Of a DNA stretch of 64,000 nucleotides, positions 59,849 to 64,000 are shown piece by piece. Origin of the DNA: Neobacillus niacini (GTDB lineage: Bacteria; Bacillota; Bacilli; Bacillales; Cytobacillaceae); NCBI RefSeq assembly GCF_000759675.1, contig NZ_BAWM01000152.1, positions 62,001 to 126,000 of the forward strand, read 5' to 3'. Numbering within the stretch: position 1 is the first letter of the stretch; each line of letters starts with the position of its first letter. A program made the translations under genes and the position numbers. The notes beneath the pieces are model-generated. The model saw nothing but the letters and a program-made list of their open reading frames with translations, was not told where the DNA came from and made no database searches.

Positions 59849-59877
59849 ATTATAATGATTCTATTTTGAAAAATCAA
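59849..59877 (-). promoter_or_regulatory. Sigma-A promoter of thrS
   Basis: Minus-strand TTGATT (59872-59877), 17-bp spacer, TATAAT (59849-59854). Repeat copy C lies between it and the T-box. Confidence 0.75.
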
Positions 59878-59908
59878 TACACCAAGCACACAATTATTAC
59901 AATATTTT

Positions 59909-60781
59909 TCAAGCACCGTTTTCGTTAGCGGTGTTTTTCTGTTGAATCCATTCTTTTGTATGCCGTAAACCTTTGTAAGACTTTATCAAGACTCTTTCTT
60001 CAAAGATGTTTTTAATGGTCCTGACAAGAGGCTCATCTGGATTTTTGGTATAAAGGTGAATGCTCTTTGGTGCGATAGATAATAAAGGTGCAATCGAAGC
60101 AGAATCTACATAAACCGGATGGTTAAACAAAAGCTTCCGGTCAATCATTCTCATCAACTCTCCCCTTTTGATCTCTTCAAATTGCTGATCAAAGAAAGTA
60201 ATTTCCTCATCAAACAACAGATGCAGCGTATCCATTTTAGGCTCACGGCTTGCTAAAAAATCTCGTAATGTTTGTATAAACATTTGATATTCTTGCTCCA
60301 TTTTATATTCATCGATCGATATTTCTACGTAACTCTCTAACATCTTCAAATAGGGACGCAATCGAAATTTAAGAAAGGAGTCAAACGAAAAAGAGACATC
60401 CTCCTTGAAAATTTCCTCAACTGCTTCTCTAATTTGAGGTTCTTCCGCATTTTCCTTAATAAAAACAGCCAGATCCTCCCGCTGACCTTCAAGAACAGAA
60501 TAAATAATCTCCATAATGTGCTCCTGCTCTTCTGGATCCTCAAAAAAATATCGCTCTTGTAAAATAGCCCTAAACCAGTCATCACGCTTTATTATTATGA
60601 TAAATTCATAAAATGCTTCTTTAACCTCTTCAAACCTAACCTTGCTTTCCGAAATTTTTACTATATGTCGATCTTCAAACAGAAGAATATCTTGATTATT
60701 TGAATGATATCGTAAGCACTTCAGCAAGTGATCATAAAATCTCTTCGCATCCATCCTGCTTCGGAAGATGATTTCTGCCAA
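59909..60781 (-). CDS. ytxC: Sporulation protein YtxC family
   Basis: A 290-residue soluble, helix-rich protein beginning AEIIFRSRMDAKRFYDHLLK. Segments such as SFDSFLKFRLRPYLKMLESYVEISIDEYKMEQEYQMFIQTLRDFL and the C-terminal IYTKNPDEPLVRTIKNIFEERV-like region match the Bacillus YtxC family, annotated as a putative sporulation protein. No catalytic motif is visible. It lies between dnaI and thrS, its normal position. Confidence 0.88.
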   Translation of the reverse strand: MAEIIFRSRMDAKRFYDHLLKCLRYHSNNQDILLFEDRHIVKISESKVRFEEVKEAFYEFIIIIKRDDWFRAILQERYFFEDPEEQEHIMEIIYSVLEGQREDLAVFIKENAEEPQIREAVEEIFKEDVSFSFDSFLKFRLRPYLKMLESYVEISIDEYKMEQEYQMFIQTLRDFLASREPKMDTLHLLFDEEITFFDQQFEEIKRGELMRMIDRKLLFNHPVYVDSASIAPLLSIAPKSIHLYTKNPDEPLVRTIKNIFEERVLIKSYKGLRHTKEWIQQKNTANENGA

Positions 60782-60876
60782 CCAAATCCCCCCTCTGACC
60801 CATACTCTGTTTTACTATTTATATGGGGGACTTGGCCAAAATAGAAGTTAAGACAGCCGTTATGCACCTATATTGT

Positions 60877-60917
60877 GAAAAAAAATATGGATTACCGAAA
60901 ATGCATCGGTAATCCAC
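60877..60917 (-). terminator. Terminator after dnaI
   Basis: Minus-strand TGGATTACCG, loop ATGCATTTT, CGGTAATCCA followed by TATTTTTTTT. It overlaps no gene and ends the nrdR-dnaB-dnaI unit. Confidence 0.9.
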
Positions 60918-60930
60918 TGTCATTTACACC

Positions 60931-61860
60931 TTAATCACGCCGATTTGGTCCATCAACCAATACTGGTTCACTTAAGCTTCGGATTCTTTCCATGATTCTC
61001 TTTGCTTTCATTTTTTCCTCTTCTCCACGCTGACTGTAGGTTAAATGGTGTTCAAGTCCTTGAAAGTCAAAATTAGAGGTAAAGAAGGTAGGAAGCTTTT
61101 CAAGCATTCTAAACTGAAGGATCGGGCCTAATACTTCATCCCTTGTCCAGCTAGAAACGGCTTCGGCACCGATATCATCAAGCATTAAGATTGGTTCTTT
61201 TTTTAGAGCTTCAATTTTTTCATTTAAGGTAGAATCACCAATTGCACTTTTCATTTCGCGCATCAGCTCGGGAACATAAACAATCATCGTTGAAATTTGC
61301 TTTTTCGCCAACTCGTTGGCTATGGCTCCTAATAAATATGATTTACCAACTCCAAACTTGCCATGTAGATATAATCCCTTTGGCTTTAGACCAGCCTCAT
61401 AATTCATTAAAAAAGTGCCTGTCTTATCTGCTGCATCCATACGGCCCAAGTCACCTTCAAAATCCTCAAAGGTAGCTTCCAATATATCTCTTGGCACGTA
61501 TAGACTTTTGATGAGCTTTTGATTCTTCTTTTGTTCATCCGCCATCACTTTTCTAGGGCAACGCTTATAAATCACGTCTATGGAGTTTCGTACCAGCACC
61601 AAATCAGGGTGATACCCTTTCATGAAATTTATACAGCCATCGAGACTTTCACAGTGATTACATTTTTTACTTTGCTGGGTGTACTCATAAAGCTTACTCA
61701 TGCTTTTATCAATGGCAGCCGAATCGAGCTCATTTTGGTGTTCTGTCAGAAATGCATGAATATCGGGATGATTCAGTACTTGCTTCCGCTGCTCTTCATA
61801 GCGCTTCTGAAAGCTTTCATTTGATGCTAGACGCTTAAGTGTTCGATTTATCTTTTCCAA
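60931..61860 (-). CDS. dnaI: Primosomal helicase loader DnaI
   Basis: A 309-residue AAA+ ATPase that loads the replicative helicase DnaC at origins and restart sites. The N-terminal zinc-binding, helicase-interacting domain has KCNHCESLDGCINFMKGYHPDL. The ATPase has Walker A GKFGVGKSYLLGAIA (about residue 170), Walker B LMLDDIGAEAVSSW and the sensor FFTSNFDF. Translation begins at a TTG (61858-61860) behind GGGGGTGAG. It lies 13 bp after dnaB. Confidence 0.96.
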   Translation of the reverse strand: MEKINRTLKRLASNESFQKRYEEQRKQVLNHPDIHAFLTEHQNELDSAAIDKSMSKLYEYTQQSKKCNHCESLDGCINFMKGYHPDLVLVRNSIDVIYKRCPRKVMADEQKKNQKLIKSLYVPRDILEATFEDFEGDLGRMDAADKTGTFLMNYEAGLKPKGLYLHGKFGVGKSYLLGAIANELAKKQISTMIVYVPELMREMKSAIGDSTLNEKIEALKKEPILMLDDIGAEAVSSWTRDEVLGPILQFRMLEKLPTFFTSNFDFQGLEHHLTYSQRGEEEKMKAKRIMERIRSLSEPVLVDGPNRRD

Positions 61861-61873
61861 TTACACTCACCCC

Positions 61874-63268
61874 CTATTTACGAAAGGCTTTTAGTTTTTC
61901 TTCAAATGCACGCTTTTTCGCTTCAAGCTCTGAGTTATCTTTAATGGAATCTTTAACACTTTCTTTCCCATTATCATCAAACCAATCAGGTAATACCTCT
62001 GTCCTAATAGGCTTTTGTTTCGTAGATTTTCCTGTCTTTTTGCTTTCTTTAAAGCTTCGCTCTTCTTTCCTTGCTGCTTCCATCGCTTCCTTAACACTCT
62101 TTATTTTAAGCCGAGCCCAATGGCTTGCAATGGATTCAACAAAGCCTTTTGTAAATTTCATGTCTGTTTTTCTAAGAACAACCTCAATCAATACATTTAC
62201 AACACCAGGGGGAAGTTTGTATTTAATCATGACTTCCTCTAATATTTTTAAATTCGAAACAGAAGGCTCCACTCCACCCGATAGTTCTTTAAAAATAACG
62301 ATTGGCGGTGTGGTTTCATAATAACGAATTAATTTTTCTTCCTGCGTTTTCGGTTCCGTCACTTGGACCTGATGGACAGCAGGCTGAGTTCTATTGATAA
62401 GACTCGGAAGTTGATCATAATTTTCAAATTGATACCAATCACGCGCACCTTTTCTAAGGTCGTCGATATCAATTTCATCATTTTCATTAATGGCCCCTAA
62501 TATAAAGTTTTTCATTTCAATAGGGCTAATTCCATAAAGAAATGCAAGATTACTGATAACCTCTTTTACTTTTTTGGTAAGTGCTTTTTGAGGGACTAGT
62601 GATTCATTAAGACCCGCCATTAACATATCAAAATCAAAGGTATTAGTATCAATTTGAATTGGTTTTTGTTCCTGACGACCGATAAATTCTTGAGTGGATT
62701 CCGCCTCCAAGTCTTCTGCATGCTCTTGCATATACTGAAGACTGCCTGGAGTTGCTGATGCAAACACATCCTGGAAGGCTCTTGTTACTTCTAAATAGTC
62801 CTCTTCCATTGGCTTTTTTGGGATGGTAAAAAAACGTTTTAACCGCGAAAAGTGGTTTTTCCCGATTTTACGATATAAATAAATATTTAACATTCCATCA
62901 AGAAAGAATTGCTCTGGATTCAATGGTGGATGGATTTCATAAATAAACGAACGTCCACTTTCATCTGTTTTCACGTATGTTTTTAATAAGCCAATCCCCT
63001 CAAGCATCAACCTAGCTTCGTAGATATCTTTTAAGTTGACACTTAACAAATTCATTAATAAATGATGGGTGGAGGATTCAGACCAAAGTTTATTTTCTTC
63101 AAGCTCTGCCCATAGAGTCATATATAAGCTTAAACAAGTAGAGCCAATTAAGGGCTGATACAAAAAAGTCAGCACTTTGCGATCATATTCATGCAGCAAT
63201 CCATTTGACGTAACAAGATAGCGGTCAATCGGAATCAATTCCTGCCAATGCTGCGCCATATCATTCAC
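61874..63268 (-). CDS. dnaB: Replication initiation and membrane attachment protein DnaB
   Basis: A 464-residue Firmicutes-specific primosome protein that acts with DnaD and DnaI in helicase loading. The N-terminal winged-helix DDBH1 region (about 1-190) begins WQELIPIDRYLVTSNGLLHEYDRKVLTFLYQPLIGS. The DDBH2 domain (about 320-400) has PPIVIFKELSGGVEPSVSNLKILEEVMIKYKLPPGVVNVLIEVVL with the YxxxIxxxW-type motif near FVESIASHWARLKI. A charged C-terminal tail follows. It lies between nrdR and dnaI. Confidence 0.95.
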   Translation of the reverse strand: MNDMAQHWQELIPIDRYLVTSNGLLHEYDRKVLTFLYQPLIGSTCLSLYMTLWAELEENKLWSESSTHHLLMNLLSVNLKDIYEARLMLEGIGLLKTYVKTDESGRSFIYEIHPPLNPEQFFLDGMLNIYLYRKIGKNHFSRLKRFFTIPKKPMEEDYLEVTRAFQDVFASATPGSLQYMQEHAEDLEAESTQEFIGRQEQKPIQIDTNTFDFDMLMAGLNESLVPQKALTKKVKEVISNLAFLYGISPIEMKNFILGAINENDEIDIDDLRKGARDWYQFENYDQLPSLINRTQPAVHQVQVTEPKTQEEKLIRYYETTPPIVIFKELSGGVEPSVSNLKILEEVMIKYKLPPGVVNVLIEVVLRKTDMKFTKGFVESIASHWARLKIKSVKEAMEAARKEERSFKESKKTGKSTKQKPIRTEVLPDWFDDNGKESVKDSIKDNSELEAKKRAFEEKLKAFRK

Positions 63269-63282
63269 CCTTTAAAAAAAGT

Positions 63283-63312
63283 AATAAAGAGCCAAAGACT
63301 TTCTTTAGCTCT
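63283..63312 (-). terminator. Attenuator-like hairpin between nrdR and dnaB
   Basis: Minus-strand GAGCTAAAG, loop, CTTTGGCTC followed by TTTATTAC. The weak T tract suggests partial termination only. Confidence 0.55.
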
Positions 63313-63774
63313 CTAGGATTTCTCCTTGTTTATCAGTTCCTTTAATTCCTGAATAAAAACGTTTATATCCTTAAATTGACGGTAAACTGAAGCAAAGCGC
63401 ACATAAGCTACTTCATCAACATGTGCAAGCCTGTCCATGACCATTTCACCAATCAATTCACTTTTTATTTCTGATATTCCTTGACTGCGTAATTCCTTTT
63501 CTACCCCTTGGGTAATATCCTCTAATTCTTTTAAAGCAACAGGGCGCTTTTCACAAGCTTTAATTAAGCCTCTTAAGATCTTATCACGGCTGAATTCTTC
63601 CCTTGTACCTTCCTTCTTGACGACAATAAGTGGAATTTCTTCAATCTTCTCGAATGTTGTAAATCGATACCCACATTCTTCGCACTCACGTCTTCTTCGA
63701 GTTGCACGACCCTCATCTACCGGCCGGGAATCAAGCACACGTGTACCATAATTTTGACATGAAGGGCACTTCAT
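63313..63774 (-). CDS. nrdR: Transcriptional repressor NrdR
   Basis: A 153-residue regulator of ribonucleotide reductase genes. I chose the ATG at 63774 because it starts MKCPSCQN and follows GGGAG. The zinc ribbon has CPSC and CEECGYRF; the ATP-cone (about 49-139) has VVKKEGTREEFSRDKILRGLIKACEKRPV and VMDRLAHVDEVAYVRFASVYRQF. (d)ATP binding controls oligomeric state and DNA binding. It is first in the nrdR-dnaB-dnaI cluster, as in B. subtilis (ytcG). Confidence 0.97.
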   Translation of the reverse strand: MKCPSCQNYGTRVLDSRPVDEGRATRRRRECEECGYRFTTFEKIEEIPLIVVKKEGTREEFSRDKILRGLIKACEKRPVALKELEDITQGVEKELRSQGISEIKSELIGEMVMDRLAHVDEVAYVRFASVYRQFKDINVFIQELKELINKEKS

Positions 63775-63860
63775 TTGATCAACTCCCAAATCAATCCATT
63801 CATAAGTATAACATATCTATTCTTTATCTTATTAGAAAGAAAACGGTAACACAAGATGTA

Positions 63861-64000
63861 TTATGAGCTTTTTCCGACTCTAACAAGAGTATGTAATTTG
63901 TTGATTCGCTCGTAGTAAGAAATAAGCCTTTTTCTTAAAATTGGATACAGTCCGATAGGTGAAAATTTTTCAGAAGAAATATTAAAGTCTACCGCCGTTT
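63861..64000 (-). CDS. C-terminal end of an unidentified protein
   Basis: A minus-strand frame enters from the right edge and stops at TAA (63861-63863). It encodes about 46 residues ending PIGLYPILRKRLISYYERINKLHTLVRVGKSS, a basic helical tail. I do not recognise it. In B. subtilis speD and gapB lie in this direction; the fragment does not look like the end of either. With so little sequence no family can be assigned. Confidence 0.45.
   Translation of the reverse strand, partial: TAVDFNISSEKFSPIGLYPILRKRLISYYERINKLHTLVRVGKSS

Overview
The window is a stretch of chromosome from an endospore-forming, low-GC member of the Bacillaceae. Gene content and order closely follow the ysoA/tig to nrdR backbone of Bacillus subtilis. 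The spore genes gerE, gerM, sspI and ytxC, the T-box, lysine and L20 leaders, a sigma-W promoter and a FadR operator all fit. A Neobacillus-like Bacillus is my guess, with no species-level evidence.

Layout. 1-1.1 kb: edge of a TPR gene (ysoA-like), a dispersed intergenic repeat, tRNA-Arg(TCT) and a 52-bp tandem hairpin repeat. 1.1-10.2 kb, minus strand: ysnB, rdgB, rph, gerM, racE, ysmB, gerE, a frameshifted class D sortase and sdhBAC. 10.5-14.5 kb: yslB (+), lysC under a lysine riboswitch, and uvrC. 14.6-33.6 kb: a 19-kb accessory locus for degrading a uronic-acid polysaccharide, inserted between uvrC and trxA. 33.7-39.4 kb: trxA, etfA, etfB, an enoyl-CoA hydratase gene, fadR and lcfA (fatty-acid oxidation). 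39.5-45.3 kb: a 25-residue membrane peptide, yshE, mutS2, polX, cvpA and zapA. 45.6-47.8 kb (+): rnhC and a NERD-domain protein. 47.9-52.5 kb: pheT, pheS with a T-box leader, and ysgA. 52.5-55.9 kb: sspI, an M42 peptidase, a dUTPase-like protein, ysdB, a TVP38-family protein and ysdA. 55.9-59.9 kb: rplT, rpmI and infC with an L20 leader and an ATT start, then thrS with a T-box. 59.9-64 kb: ytxC, dnaI, dnaB, nrdR and the end of an unidentified gene.

The accessory locus reads as one pathway. A secreted PL8 lyase (+ strand) cuts a uronate-containing polymer outside the cell, most likely hyaluronan or chondroitin, with xanthan as the alternative. An ABC sugar importer (lipoprotein plus two permeases) would take up the oligosaccharides. 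A YesM/YesN-type sensor kinase and AraC-type regulator lie in the same cluster. Inside the cell, a GH88 unsaturated glucuronyl hydrolase, a heparinase II/III-family lyase and a GH35 beta-galactosidase form an operon with a DUF624 membrane protein. An alkaline-phosphatase-superfamily hydrolase ends the regulator operon. Three cre-like sites suggest carbon catabolite control. The PL8 gene appears to have suffered an out-of-frame internal deletion that cuts off its C-terminal accessory domains.

Non-coding DNA is also rich: three copies of a dispersed GC-richer repeat (one inside the thrS leader), a triplicated 25-bp palindrome that supplies the cvpA stop codon, an array of five motifs spaced exactly 21 bp apart after rnhC, a MITE-like element after mutS2, and an internal start in lysC for the aspartokinase beta subunit.
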